Source: Ocypus olens | Taxonomy: Eukaryota; Arthropoda; Insecta; Coleoptera; Staphylinidae | Length of the DNA stretch: 64,000 bases | Direction: 5' to 3' | NCBI GenBank assembly: GCA_910593695.2 | Contig: OU343065.1 | Location: 30,786,762-30,850,761, forward strand | Part shown: positions 45,201-54,184 of the stretch, piece after piece | Position numbering within the stretch: the first letter of the stretch is position 1 | How the letters are laid out: each line of letters opens with the position of its first letter | Made by a program: the position numbers and the translations under genes | Notes under the pieces: model-generated | What the model was told of the DNA's origin: nothing | Databases searched by the model: none | The model's input: the letters and a program-made list of their open reading frames with translations, nothing else

Positions 45201-48200
45201 GATTTGCAAATTTTCAAGGCAATTCCGTGTGTGGCAGATTTTTTAGAATTTTTTCAATCGCGGGATGTAAATTTCGCAATCTTCCAATTCAATTTTCAAA
45301 CGTCGCCATTTTGTTTTCAGTAAGGGAACGTCAACTATTTTATAGTAAGTCAAAAATACATTCATTCTGAGTCGATTTGCAAATTTTGGAGGCAATTACG
45401 TGTGTGGCAGATTTTTTAGAATTTTTTCAATCGCGAGATGTAAATTTTGTTTCCTCGAATTCAATTTTCAAACGTCGCCATTTTGTTTTCAGTAAGGGAA
45501 CGTCAACTATTTTATAGTAAGTCAAAAATACATTCATTCTGCGTCGATTTGCAAATTTTTGAGGCAATTCCGTGTGTGGCAGATTTTTTAGAATTTTTCC
45601 AATCGCGAGATGTAAATTTCGCAATCTTCCAATTCAATTTTCAAACGTCGCCATTTTGTTTTCAGTAAGGGAACGTCAACTATTTTATAGTAAGTCAAAA
45701 ATACATTCATTCTGAGTCGATTTGCAAATTTTGGAGGCAATTACGTGTGTGGCAGATTTTTTAGAATTTTTTCAATCGCGAGATGTAAATTTTGTTTCCT
45801 CGAATTCAATTTTCAAACGTCGCCATTTTGTTTTCAGTAAGGGAACGTCAACTATTTTATAGTAAGTCAAAAATACATTCATTCTGCGTCGATTTGCAAA
45901 TTTTCAAGGCAATTCCGTGAGTGGCAGACTTTTTAGAATTTTTCCAATCGCGAGATGTAAATTTCGCAATCTTCCAATTCAATTTTCAAACGTCGCCATT
46001 TTGTTTTCAGTAAGGGAACGTCAACTATTTTATAGTAAGTCAAAAATACATTCATTCTGAGTCGATTTGCAAATTTTGGAGGCAATTACGTGTGTGGAAG
46101 ATTTTTTAGAATTTTTTCAATCGCGAGATGTAAATTTTGTTTCCTCGAATTCAATTTTCAAACGTCGCCATTTTGTTTTCAGTAAGGGAACGTCAACTAT
46201 TTTATAGTAAGTCAAAAATACATTCATTCTGCGTCGATTTGCAAATTTTTGAGGCAATTCCGTGTGTGGCAGATTTTTTAGAATTTTTCCAATCGCGAGA
46301 TGTAAATTTCGCAATCTTCCAATTCAATTTTCAAACGTCGCCATTTTGTTTTCAGTAAGGGAATGTCAACTATTTTATAGTATGTCCAAAATACATTCAT
46401 TCTGAGTCGATATTTCAAATTTTCAAGGCAATTCCGTGTGTGGCAGATTTTTTAGAATTTTTCCAATCGCGAGATGTAAATTTCGCAATCTTCCAATTCA
46501 ATTTTCAAACGTCGCCATTTTGTTTTCAGTAAGGGAACGTCAACTATTTTATAGTAAGTCAGAAATACATTCATCCTGCGTCGATTTGCAAATTTTCAAG
46601 GCAATTCCGTGAGTGGCAGACTTTTTAGAATTTTTCCAATCGCGAGATGTAAATTTCGCAATCTTCCAATTCAATTTTCAAACGTCGCCATTTTGTTTTC
46701 AGTAAGGGAATGTCAACTATTTTATAGTATGTCCAAAATACATTCATTCTGAGTCGATATTTCAAATTTTCAAGGCAATTCCGTGTGTGGCAGATTTTTT
46801 AGAATTTTTTCAATCGCGGGATGTAAATTTCGCAATCTTCCAATTCAATTTTCAAACGTCGCCATTTTGTTTTCAGTAAGGGAACGTCAACTATTTTATA
46901 GTAAGTCAAAAATACATTCATTCTGCGTCGATTTGCAAATTTTTGAGGCAATTCCGTGTGTGGCAGATTTTTTAGAATTTTTCCAATCGCGAGATGTAAA
47001 TTTCGCAATCTTCCAATTCAATTTTCAAACGTCGCCATTTTGTTTTCAGTAAGGGAATGTCAACTATTTTATAGTATGTCCAAAATACATTCATTCTGAG
47101 TCGATATTTCAAATTTTCAAGGCAATTACGTGTGTGGCAGATTTTTTAGAATTTTTTCAATCGCGAGATGTAAATTTTGTTTCCTCGAATTCAATTTTCA
47201 AACGTCGCCATTTTGTTTTCAGTAAGGGAACGTCAACTATTTTATAGTAAGTCAAAAATACATTCATTCTGCGTCGATTTGCAAATTTTCAAGGCAATTC
47301 CGTGAGTGGCAGACTTTTTAGAATTTTTCCAATCGCGAGATGTAAATTTCGCAATCTTCCAATTCAATTTTCAAACGTCGCCATTTTGTTTTCAGTAAGG
47401 GAACGTCAACTATTTTATAGTAAGTCAAAAATACATTCATTCTGAGTCGATTTGCAAATTTTGGAGGCAATTACGTGTGTGGCAGATTTTTTAGAATTTT
47501 TTCAATCGCGAGATGTAAATTTTGTTTCCTCGAATTCAAGTTTCGAGTGTCGCCATTTTGTTTTCAGTAAGGGAACGTCAACTATTTTATAGTAAGTCAA
47601 AAATACATTAATTCTGAGTCGATTTGCAAATTTTCAAGGCAATTCCGTGTGTGGCAGATTTTTTAGAATTTTTCCAATCGCGAGATGTAAATTTTGTTTC
47701 CTCGAATTCAAGTTTCGAATGGCGCCATTTTGTTGTCAGCAAGGGAACGTCAACTATTTTATAGTAAGTCAAAAATACATTCATTCTGAGTCGATTTGCA
47801 AATTTTCAAGGCAATTCCGTGTGTGGCAGATTTTTTAGAATTTTTTCAATCGCGAGATGTAAATTTTGTTTCCTCGAATTCAAGTTTCGAGTGTCGCAAT
47901 TTTGTTTTCGGTAAGGGAACGTCAACTATTTTATAGTAAGTCAAAAATACATTCATTCTGAGTCGATTTGCAAATTTTCAAGGCTATTCCGTGTGTGGCA
48001 GATTTTTTAGAATTTTTTCAATCGCGAGATGTAAATTTCGCAATCTTCCAATTCAATTTTCAAACGGCGCCATTTTGTTTTCAGTAAGGGAACGTCAACT
48101 ATTTTATAGTAAGTCAAAAATACATTCATTCTGAGTCGATTTGCAAATTTTCAAGGCTATTCCGTGTGTGGCAGATTTTTTAGAATTTTTTCAATCGCGA

Positions 48201-48997
48201 GATGTAAATTTCGCAATCTTCCAATTCAATTTTCAAACGGCGCCATTTTGTTTTCAGTAAGGGAACGTCAACTATTTTATAGTAAGTCAAAAATACATTC
48301 ATTCTGAGTCGATTTGCAAATTTTCAAGGCTATTCCGTGTGTGGCAGATTTTTTAGAATTTTTTCAATCGCGAGATGTAAATTTTGTTTCCTCGAATTCA
48401 AGTTTCGAGTGTCGCCATTTTGTTTTCGGTAAGGGAACGTCAACTATTTTATAGTAAGTCAAAAATACATTCATTCTGAGTCGATTTGCAAATTTTCAAG
48501 GCAAATCCGTGTGTGGCAGATTTTTTAGAATTTTTTCAATCGCGAGATGTAAATTTTGTTTCCTCGAATTCAAGTTTCGAGTGTCACCATTTTGTTTTCA
48601 GCTAGGGAACCTCAACTATTTTATAGTAAGTCAAAGATACTTTCATTCTGAGTCGATTTGCAAATTTCGAAATTTATTAGTAACTCACCCATCCCTTCTT
48701 CTTCTTTTTGTCCTGCTTATCCAAACTGCACGCCGAGGACAAACTCGAGACGCTATCCGAAGAAGGCTGCCTGGCAAGGCCGGTGCCTATACCGGCCTGT
48801 ATGCTCTGCGCCCTCAGCGATTCCATCGCCGTCCTCAGTTCCGCCAGCTCGGAATCCTGCAAATGATATAATTAACCACGATTTTTCCCGATGAGACCCA
48901 ACGGTATCGTTACCTTCTTCTCCGCCGTCGCTGTTAGGTGCTGTAACCTCTGGGTCATCGAGGAGAGACTCTGCTCGAAAGCGGAAACGACGTGCGC
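29871..48997 (-). CDS. sick: Neuron navigator (NAV2/3; sickie orthologue), C-terminal 683 residues, 8 exons; 5' end outside window
   Basis: Exons 48997-48914, 48856-48689, 40839-40588, 39599-39212, 33337-33016, 32392-32217, 31589-31320 and 30262-29871 splice in frame with GT-AG borders. Landmarks in order: VVSAFEQSLSSMTQRL and LRTAMESLRAQ (coiled coil), a Ser-rich stretch, KKKKKGW-LRSSFTKAFS, EKDLVLTDIRLEALSSAHQL (coiled coil), the AAA+ domain with Walker A GAPGTGKT and Walker B-like VVVLDNLH, FRWVLVAPHMEP, SSGDVAIGPRLFLSCP, and the NAV tail DPLLNMLMRLQEAANYSSP. This is characteristic of NAV proteins, microtubule plus-end and actin-linked regulators of neurite outgrowth. Walker B has Asp-Asn rather than Asp-Glu, as I recall for NAV proteins. 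The N-terminal part lies right of exon 48914-48997, behind an intron of more than 15 kb. Confidence 0.95.
30408..30512. mobile_element. 105-bp inverted-repeat element
   Basis: CAGTGACGGCTTGCGG and CCGCGAGCCGTCACTG are inverted ends; inner words TACGGCAGAGGTAG/CTACCTCCGCCGTA pair too. No clear TSD. Lies in the last NAV intron. Confidence 0.75.
30781..31085. mobile_element. Probable retroelement UTR fragment
   Basis: GC-richer block with TACCCCTGCGGGTGGGGG, ACACCCGCTGCCTGC and GTCGTAAGAGGCGACCAATG. The CGTAAGAGGCGACT-type motif recurs in non-coding parts of insect LINE-like elements as I remember them. No reading frame of reverse transcriptase is present. Confidence 0.4.
31150..31255. repeat. 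Two-copy direct repeat
   Basis: CCCTTACCAATGACGTTCAG..GAGTTCATTCTGCC is followed by CCCTTGCCAATGACCTTCAG..GAGTTCATTCTGCC, about 55-60 bp apart. Confidence 0.8.
31320..31589 (-). CDS. sick: NAV exon: AAA+ C-lobe
   Basis: (G)TMAQSACSATSLQLQHGFRW to HSSGDVAIGPRLFL plus one base; acceptor TTCTTTAG, donor GTGAGT. Confidence 0.95.
31862..32005 (-). mobile_element. tRNA-derived SINE, copy 2
   Basis: On the minus strand: CGCGGTGGCCTAGTGAGTAG (A-box region), GGGTTCGAATCCCATCCGTG (B-box), GTCACTTTTTCAGAACGAAG and the body TCCATGG..CATT as in copy 1. Lies in the NAV intron between exons 31320-31589 and 32217-32392. No tRNA gene is implied. Confidence 0.87.
32217..32392 (-). CDS. sick: NAV exon: Walker B region
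   Basis: (N)VDNKSGKELRQYLAHLSEQ, then LPCVVVLDNLHKAGPLADAL and NLPCLL plus one base. Acceptor TTTTACAG, donor GTAAGT. The split codons fit both neighbours exactly. Confidence 0.95.
32400..33010. other. NAV intron without recognisable features
   Basis: Contains a run of about 15 C residues near 32698-32712; otherwise nothing identified. Confidence 0.5.
33016..33337 (-). CDS. sick: NAV exon: AAA+ Walker A
   Basis: Completes Gly then SDSVALYKLGDAE. Contains HRRLVLCGAPGTGKTHLATR (P-loop) and ends VATF plus two bases before GTAAGT. Confidence 0.95.
33869..35878 (-). pseudogene. Broken transposase of an insect-wide unclassified family
   Basis: A reading frame from ATG 35878 runs to an in-frame TAG at 35428-35426 and continues in the same frame to 34544. 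It then shifts frame twice (34587-34237, then 34408-33869). Conserved-looking blocks: KCPGHTVKQGKGGPRQNFKC, CNTCSLFKN (CxxC), CYAVDLQAVLLAPRLNVSA, VWNETDGG, WSDGCSYQNRN, ERKLGRRREVYLPSDYL, SIQPGKKSGDP and a C-terminal LKELIPRDC. The DLQ...NETDG...SDGC.QNRN pattern is one I know from very many insect uncharacterised proteins and looks like a DDE-type core. Between QKYLEV and IERKL a short stretch seems deleted. Acidic N-terminal region (DFEESSGEEFFEDY). Not active as it stands. Confidence 0.8.
35985..37188. mobile_element. 1.2-kb TIR element nested in the transposon
   Basis: TA-CCTCATTTAATAACCAGGCG at 35983-36004 and CGCCTGGTTATTAAATGAGG-TA at 37169-37190 are perfect inverted ends with TA on each side. 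The only open frame is the exon-like one at 36731-36908. Confidence 0.82.
36731..36908 (-). pseudogene. Exon-like ORF inside the nested TIR element
   Basis: The frame holds SFSPPKKRKCLDFGALTLEE (basic, nuclear-localisation-like) and LYKTLMQVALKPTAVVHKIV. It ends at a good donor, TTAG/GTAAGTGT (36731/36730). There is no in-frame ATG after the TAA at 36911-36909. An ATG in another frame lies at about 36906, and a one-base slip in the C6 run near 36867-36872 would connect it. It could be a first exon of an element-encoded protein or a captured host exon. Product not recognised. Confidence 0.4.
37690..39170. repeat. Mosaic of dispersed repeat modules in a NAV intron
   Basis: Module 1 (GGGGTATGACAAGAGATATG ... 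TTAGATGGCGCCACCATAAA ... ACATGCCGTGTAA) lies at about 37695-37850 and 38325-38490. Module 2 (CGAAACATACCGATGGGGGC ... AACGAGTACTC ... GTACAAGTTTCTCATTT) lies at about 37889-37992 and 38975-39076. Module 3 (GAGGCCAATC...GATATATT...GACTCCCATACG) lies at about 38273-38325 and 39077-39145. An AC-rich microsatellite is at 38835-38852. Confidence 0.8.
39212..39599 (-). CDS. sick: NAV exon: start of C-terminal domain
   Basis: Begins SEMLSLKQNNERLQRMV and includes KKITIAVYLGQPQSFHKYYN and RLDPGGGLGL. One base of the Gly codon is left before GTAAGC. Confidence 0.94.
39785..40345. mobile_element. Inverted-repeat frame enclosing a second TIR element
   Basis: CAAAATTTTGTTTCAGAGTT then GGCTGTGAGA at 39788-39818 is inverted as TCTCAGACATAGCC then AACTCAGAAACAAAATTCTG at 40310-40344. 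The element 39860-40261 lies inside. Confidence 0.7.
39860..40261. mobile_element. About 400-bp TIR element
   Basis: TATAGTCTGTCCACGGTACA then CATAGAGTTGTAAAAACGC at the left matches the inverse of GCGTTTTTACAACTCTATG then TGTATCGTGGACAGGCTATA at the right, about 50 bp of TIR. The tip TATAGTCTGTCCA recurs alone at about 37665. Confidence 0.82.
40352..40551. mobile_element. 200-bp palindromic MITE with CAGGGTG tips and TA ends
   Basis: Left TACAGGGTGTAGCATTTTAA and right TTAAAATGGGGCACCCTGTA, with arms of about 85 bp (GCCACCCCAAATATCTCGAA, CCTGAGCAACGTGGC). It ends 37 bp from the NAV exon at 40588-40839. Confidence 0.88.
40588..40839 (-). CDS. sick: NAV exon: LRSSFTKAFS and coiled coil
   Basis: 84 codons from LRSSFTKAFS to KDTVMKMR, acceptor TTTTGTGCAG, donor GTAAGT. 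Separated from the previous exon by the 7.8-kb satellite array. Confidence 0.94.
40868..48665. repeat. Satellite array F, about 172.5-bp monomer, about 45 copies, with higher-order units
   Basis: AATCGCGAGATGTAAATTT recurs every 172-173 bp through 7.8 kb (40943, 41116, 41288...). Monomers contain GTCGCCATTTTGTTTTCAG, GGGAACGTCAACTATTTTAT and GTAAGTCAAAAATACATTCA. Two forms differ in the segment after GTAAATTT (CGCAATCTTCCAATTC or TGTTTCCTCGAATTC). A ten-monomer block of 1,724 bp is duplicated (42312/44036, 42582/44306 and 43307/45031 correspond), and shorter four-monomer (690-bp) repeats occur at 45427/46117. All copies have one orientation. Fills a single NAV intron; the many small frames are artefacts. 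Confidence 0.97.
48689..48856 (-). CDS. sick: NAV exon: coiled coil, Ser-rich, poly-Lys
   Basis: 56 codons from DSELAELRTAMESLRAQ through SSDSVSSLSSACSLDK to KKKKKGW, acceptor ATTTGCAG, donor GTGAGT. Confidence 0.93.
48914..48997 (-). CDS. sick: NAV exon (first in window): coiled coil
   Basis: 28 codons, phase 0, AHVVSAFEQSLSSMTQRLQH onward, bounded by acceptor TTCTTGCAG and donor GTAACG. Too short to stand out as an ORF but an unmistakable NAV block. Confidence 0.92.
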
Positions 48998-49369
48998 CTG
49001 CAAGAAAACCAGCAACAATGTCAAACGCATTAATTATTCCCAAACATTATCTAGATTGCATCAATATCTTTCATCCTCTAATTGGGTAAATTGCAGGAGG
49101 ATCGGAGAGAGAGCGAGCGCCGCTCGTTGACCTTTGCGGAGCGCGATAATTTAAATTTGTACCAATTAAGGCCGTTAAGTGGCCGCATCTCAAGTGAGAT
49201 GTATAGGGCTGCTGTGGTCTTACAAAAGGAGATTCTAAATCGTAATTTCCTGTCGTAAAATTCTATTGACGAGAAATTTCTTTTCAACACATTAGAATAT
49301 TAATAATAATAATATATTGGACACGTCAAACAAAATAGATAATACAGCATGATATCACTTACAAAAATT

Positions 49370-49478
49370 AACACGTTGCCTTCTTCGTTCCAAAAAAGTG
49401 ACCGCACGGATGGGATTCGAACCCACGACCTCGAGGCCCGTGAGCAGGTGCTCTACTCACTAGGCCACCGCGGCGCCC
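49370..49478 (-). mobile_element. tRNA-derived SINE, copy 3 (5' part)
   Basis: On the minus strand: GCGCCGCGGTGGCCTAGTGA, GGGTTCGAATCCCATCCGTG and GTCACTTTTTTGGAACGAAG. Truncated relative to copy 1. Lies upstream of the first in-window NAV exon. Confidence 0.87.
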
Positions 49479-49499
49479 CGATTCGATTTAATAAAATAA

Positions 49500-50640
49500 A
49501 CATTGCAGCTTTAGACAATCCGCATCCATAAACAATTGGGCGAGAATTAATGGAGTCAAATTGAGCTCCGAATGATTGAAATTATTTACGGACGGCGAAA
49601 AAATTAGACCGGCTCCCGCAGATAGGATCAATGGGTTGCCAATTGCCTCGGGGCTCCATCAAGAAGATGAATAAGAAAAAAAATATAAGACACGGTTTCG
49701 GCGCGTGATGTTGTTAGATTGCGATTAGAGCGGAAAAAAGTGCGAACAATGGGATTGATTGATTTTTTGTTTGGTAGGAAAGGAAGCTATTTGGAGCGTG
49801 GACTTTGATGTATTTATTTTGTTCTTGAAGGCTTTTAGTGGAGATCATTATCGGAGTAATTTGCATAGATCGAGATATGATTTAATAATGGTTTCAATCA
49901 ATAAATTAGGTGATAAAATCTGAATATTAAACTCATACCAGAACATTATTTCGAATCAGCAAGAATTTATTTTATATGACAAGGCAAAAAGCGGACAAGC
50001 TTGTCAATAACAATTATTAAGGATTTGCCTTTGATTCCTAATAACCATCACCATATTCTCACCGCATTAATTTCTAGATAGCAAATAGTGTGTCAAGTTG
50101 GTACCTCAATGAAGAGTTCTGATAGTTCTGAATAGAGTTCTCAGTTCCTTTTGATCTATCTAGAAGTACTATCAACTTTTAAAAAAGATTTCTGTAAAAT
50201 TGGGCGTCAGAAATTTTTTGAAAAATGGGGTGCCAACTTGACACAGCACCCCAATATTGCAATCGAATAGTTCTAAACTAGTTTTAAGATGTGTTTGCGT
50301 TGGCACTATAGTTCCTGATATTTTTGAAAAAAAAAAAATTTCAAATTTGGAAATTCGAAATTTCAAATATTGATTGAATCTAAATATTTCATTACAACTA
50401 TGGTTAGAACTCACAAAGAACTACGGGAAACACCAATCAGAACTATCTGGAACTATCAAAAATATATATTTTTTTTAAAGTCGCAAAGCCAAAAAATAAT
50501 TGAGTTCTGAGTTAATTTTCTATTTTTACTAATTGAGCACAATAATTCTTTCTTGTAAACAAATTCGATACAACCCCGATTTATGGCATTTTTAAATAAA
50601 TTCTGAAACTGAAAAGCTTTTGGTAAAATTTCGTACACCG
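49500..50640. other. Probable NAV upstream intron, mostly unique
   Basis: No exon or clear repeat. An AT-rich low-complexity trend begins around 50170. Confidence 0.5.
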
Positions 50641-51059
50641 GAAGTTTACCTTAACCGTTTTTTTGTTTTTTGCCAATATTTTCTTAAATATAAAAAATAT
50701 CACAAAAACATTTAAACAAACTTTAAAGACAACAAAGAAACGAACATCTTTTGCTTGAAAACATTTTTCATAAAATCATTTTTATTCGAGAAAAAAATGT
50801 ATTTTTTTTTTCATTTTTGGTTTATAATTATGAAACGATAATAGTTACACCAAATTTGTAGAAAATGCCAAAATGAACAACTTATAAAGAATAAGCTTTT
50901 TCCGAAATCTCTTTAGTTTTTAAGTAAACTCGGCTTTTAAATTTGTAGTATAATTTTTCAATTTTTCATAATTTTGACGTTTTAAACGTCAGTTTCATCC
51001 GCTCGATGTACATTTAAAATATGATTTAAATTGAAAATAAACCACGAAAGCGTAATTAT

Positions 51060-53330
51060 AAATGACTATGATACCATCAAGTCGGAGAAAGTAACATGAT
51101 GGCCACATCATCATTTTTTCTTTCTGGATCGAGATTTTTAATTTTTCAGCCTATATTTTAGATCTTTGGGCTGTTTTTTCGTTGATTTCTCTTCAAATTA
51201 TTGCTTTTTTTGGCCTGAATATTCTTTATTTTGGAAACAATTTTCGATTTGTTTGTTAAAATTTTCATTTTTTTTGGTATGAATTATTTATTTTTAAGCC
51301 CGAGTTTTCGAGTTTTGGTATATTTGTTTATTTTTTGGTCTAAATTTTCGATTTTTTGGCCACGAATGTTGGTTTATAATTTGTTTGGTCTATACTTTAG
51401 ATCGTTGGACTGTTTCTTCGTTCGTTTTTATTCAAATTATTAATTTTTTGGCCTGAATATTCTTCATTTTGGCTACAATTTTCGATTTCTTTGTTGAAAT
51501 TCTCGATTTTTTGGTTTGCATTTTTTATTTTTAGGCCCAATTTTTCGACTTTTTTGGCCACAGTTCTGGATTTATAATTATATTTCTATATTTGGACTGT
51601 TTTTTCGTTGATTTTTCTTCAAATTATTAACTTTTTGGCCTAAATATTCTTCATTTTGGCTACAATTTTCGATTTCTTTGTTGAAATTCTCGATTTTTTG
51701 GTTTGCATTTTTTATTTCTAGGTCTAATTTCTCGATTTTTGGTCTAAATTTTTAATTTTTTTGCCACGATTCTGGATTTATAATTTGTTTGGCCTATTTG
51801 GACTGTTTTTTCGTTGATTTTTCTTCAAATTATTATTTTTTTGGCCTAAATATTCTTCATTTTGGCTACAATTTTCGATTTCTTTGTTGAAATTCTCGAT
51901 TTTTTGGTTTGCATTTTTTATTTCTAGGTCCAATTTCTCGATTTTTGGTCTAAATTTTTAATTTTTTTGCCACGATTCTGGATTTATAATTTGTTTGGCC
52001 TATTTGGACTGTTTTTTCGTTGATTTTTCTTCAAATTATTAACTTTTTGGCCTAAATATTCTTTATTTTGGCTACAATTTTCGATTTCTTTGTTGAAATT
52101 CTCGATTTTTTTGGTTTGCATTTTTTATTTTTCAATTCAATTCAATTCAATTCTTTATTTCACGTAGCCACCATACACAAAATACAAGAAGCCAATGCAA
52201 AATGCATTTGCAATGGATGTGAGCGTCAAGGCCGAATTTTTCGACTTTTGGTCTAATTTTTCATTTTTTTGGCCACAGTTCTGGATTTATAATTATATTT
52301 CTATATTTGGACTGCTTTTCCATTGATTTTTCTTCAAACTATTATTTTTAATTTTGGCCACAATTTACGATTTTTAGGTCTGCATTTTTTTACTTTTAGA
52401 TCCGAGTTTTCGATTTTTTGGCCACGACTGTTGATTTTTAATTTGTTTGGCCCATATTTTACATTTTTGACCCAAATTTTTTTTTTTTTTTGATCTTCTT
52501 TCCTAAATTTTCTTTATTTTGGCCAAAATTTTCGATTTGTTTGTTGAAATTTTTAATCTGCATTTTTTATTGTTAGCCCCGAATTTCTGATTTTTGGTCT
52601 AACTTTCTGATTTTGTCTTCCGTATTTTAATTCTTTTTAACTTTTAATTATTGATTTCTCCTTGCGAGCTTAATCTCAAATTTTAATACAAAAATTAACA
52701 TGAAACTTTGAACATAAACTTTATTTTAATTTCAAGAGTTTTTTTTTCATTTTTTTTAAATTTAGTTTTCGATTTTTGGCCTAAATTTTCACTTTTTTGG
52801 CCACGATTGTTTTTGTTTTTTTTTTTGAGCCATTCATTCTTAATTTGTTTTGACCCGAATTTTTGTTTTTGTTTTTATTTTCTGTACTAAATTTTCTTTA
52901 TTTTGGCCGAAATTTTCGATTTGTTTGTTGAAATTTTTAATCTGCATTTTTTATTTTTAGCCCCGAATTTCTGATTTTTGGTCTACATTTCCGATTTTGT
53001 GTCCCATCTTTGAAGTCTTTTTAACTTTTAATTATTGATTTTATTGCGTGAACTTTTTTATTTTTTGGCCATTACTTCCGAGTTTCGGGTCGGAAACTGA
53101 CTTTCAGATAAGAAGTTATTTTGGGGGTGAAAATGTTAAATTCGTTATCCTTTATTAATGTTCTGGTCCGCATTTGTTATATTTAGAACCGGATTTTTGA
53201 TTTTCTGGTCCATATTTTAAATCTTGGGCCTGTAATTTCCTTGTTTGTCATTTTTGGCAGAAATATTCTTTATTTTGCTATAAATTTTTGTGTTTTTGGC
53301 CTTTATTTTAAGTTTTTTTAAACTCTATTT
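51060..53330. repeat. Degenerate T-rich repeat, roughly 200-220-bp period
   Basis: TTTTTCTTCAAATTATT..TTTTTGGCC and TTTTGGCTACAATTTTCGA recur near 51610, 51810 and 52020. The reverse complement matches the words of 24660-26460. ATACCATCAAGTCGGAGAAA then GTAACATGATGGCCACATCA occurs at 51071 and again at 53353, marking the two edges. A TTCAA microrepeat lies at 52132-52150. Confidence 0.75.
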
Positions 53331-53331
53331 T

Positions 53332-53519
53332 GACTTTCTCCGTTAGGAAATATGATACCATCAAGTCGGAGAAAGTAACATGATGGCCACATCACCATTT
53401 TTTCCAGAAATTGTTGAAACGGCTTCTAGGGACCCCAAAACGGATATTTCCGTAAAAAAAATTTTTGAAAAAAAAATCACGATCACAATACTTTCTCGTA
53501 CTTCGTAACGGAGAAAGTA
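53332..53519. mobile_element. Inverted-repeat element with ACTTTCTCCGTTA ends
   Basis: ACTTTCTCCGTTAGG at the left and TAACGGAGAAAGT at the right; the interior contains CACGATCACAATACTTTCTC. The right end recurs at 58238-58285 (CACAATCACAATACTTTCCC..ACCGAGAAAGTAAAAAT). Confidence 0.65.
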
Positions 53520-53719
53520 AAAATATAATTAAGAAAATTCACAAATTTTGTCATTTTTGGCCTATAACTATAAAATGATCATCGGACCAAGATTTAATTA
53601 AATTAGGCCCCGTTGTTTTTTTTTTAAGTCTCAAATGTGAGAAAACATTCATTAATCACATGCAAACGAGTTCGTGTCGATATGTTTCAATTAACATTTT
53701 TTTTACAATTTCGAAATGA

Positions 53720-54110
53720 TAGCCTTTTGCAGAAGAAATTTTGCCCACGCCCAATCTCCTGAATATCGGGTTACGATCACGGGCCCGCGGATGTCGCAAC
53801 TCGCGACCACGAAAAGCCGGGCATTAGAAAGCGCGATGGCGTGTTGTGCAAACCCAATTGAAATGTATGAATTCATAAATTCATAAGACGGGAGTATAGC
53901 CCCCCCCCCCCCCCTTCCATTTAGCCGGTAATTAAATGGAGCGGTTTAATTAAAAGTCGTAACCTTCGTGCACCTTGCACGTGTCCAGGTGCGACCGCGT
54001 CGTGTAGTTTCGTGTCATCTTCAATTTATTATCCTGTGTTACGCTATTAAACGAAATGCAGCTTTCAAATCAATATTTCGGTCGAAATTTTTCTAGTTCA
54101 AATTTACACG
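53720..54110. other. Non-repetitive island 1
   Basis: GC-richer, unique, non-coding sequence between repeat blocks, interrupted by a C15 run near 53900. Candidate conserved regulatory sequence of the NAV locus only by inference. Confidence 0.3.
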
Positions 54111-54184
54111 AATATCATGTCATATAAAGGAAAACGAACGGTGTATAGTCCAGTCCAAGGAAAAGTGGCATGTCTGATAATCAG

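Noticed and set aside
40868..48665. CRISPR-like array of direct repeats
   Set aside because: Adjacent monomers are similar along their entire length with no unique spacers, no leader and no cas genes; the sequence is eukaryotic satellite.
40864..48871. Dozens of similar 60-100-residue frames (for example RNLHLAIGKILKNLPHTELP types)
   Set aside because: Monomer length is not a multiple of three, so the frames break at each unit. They are satellite artefacts, not a gene family.
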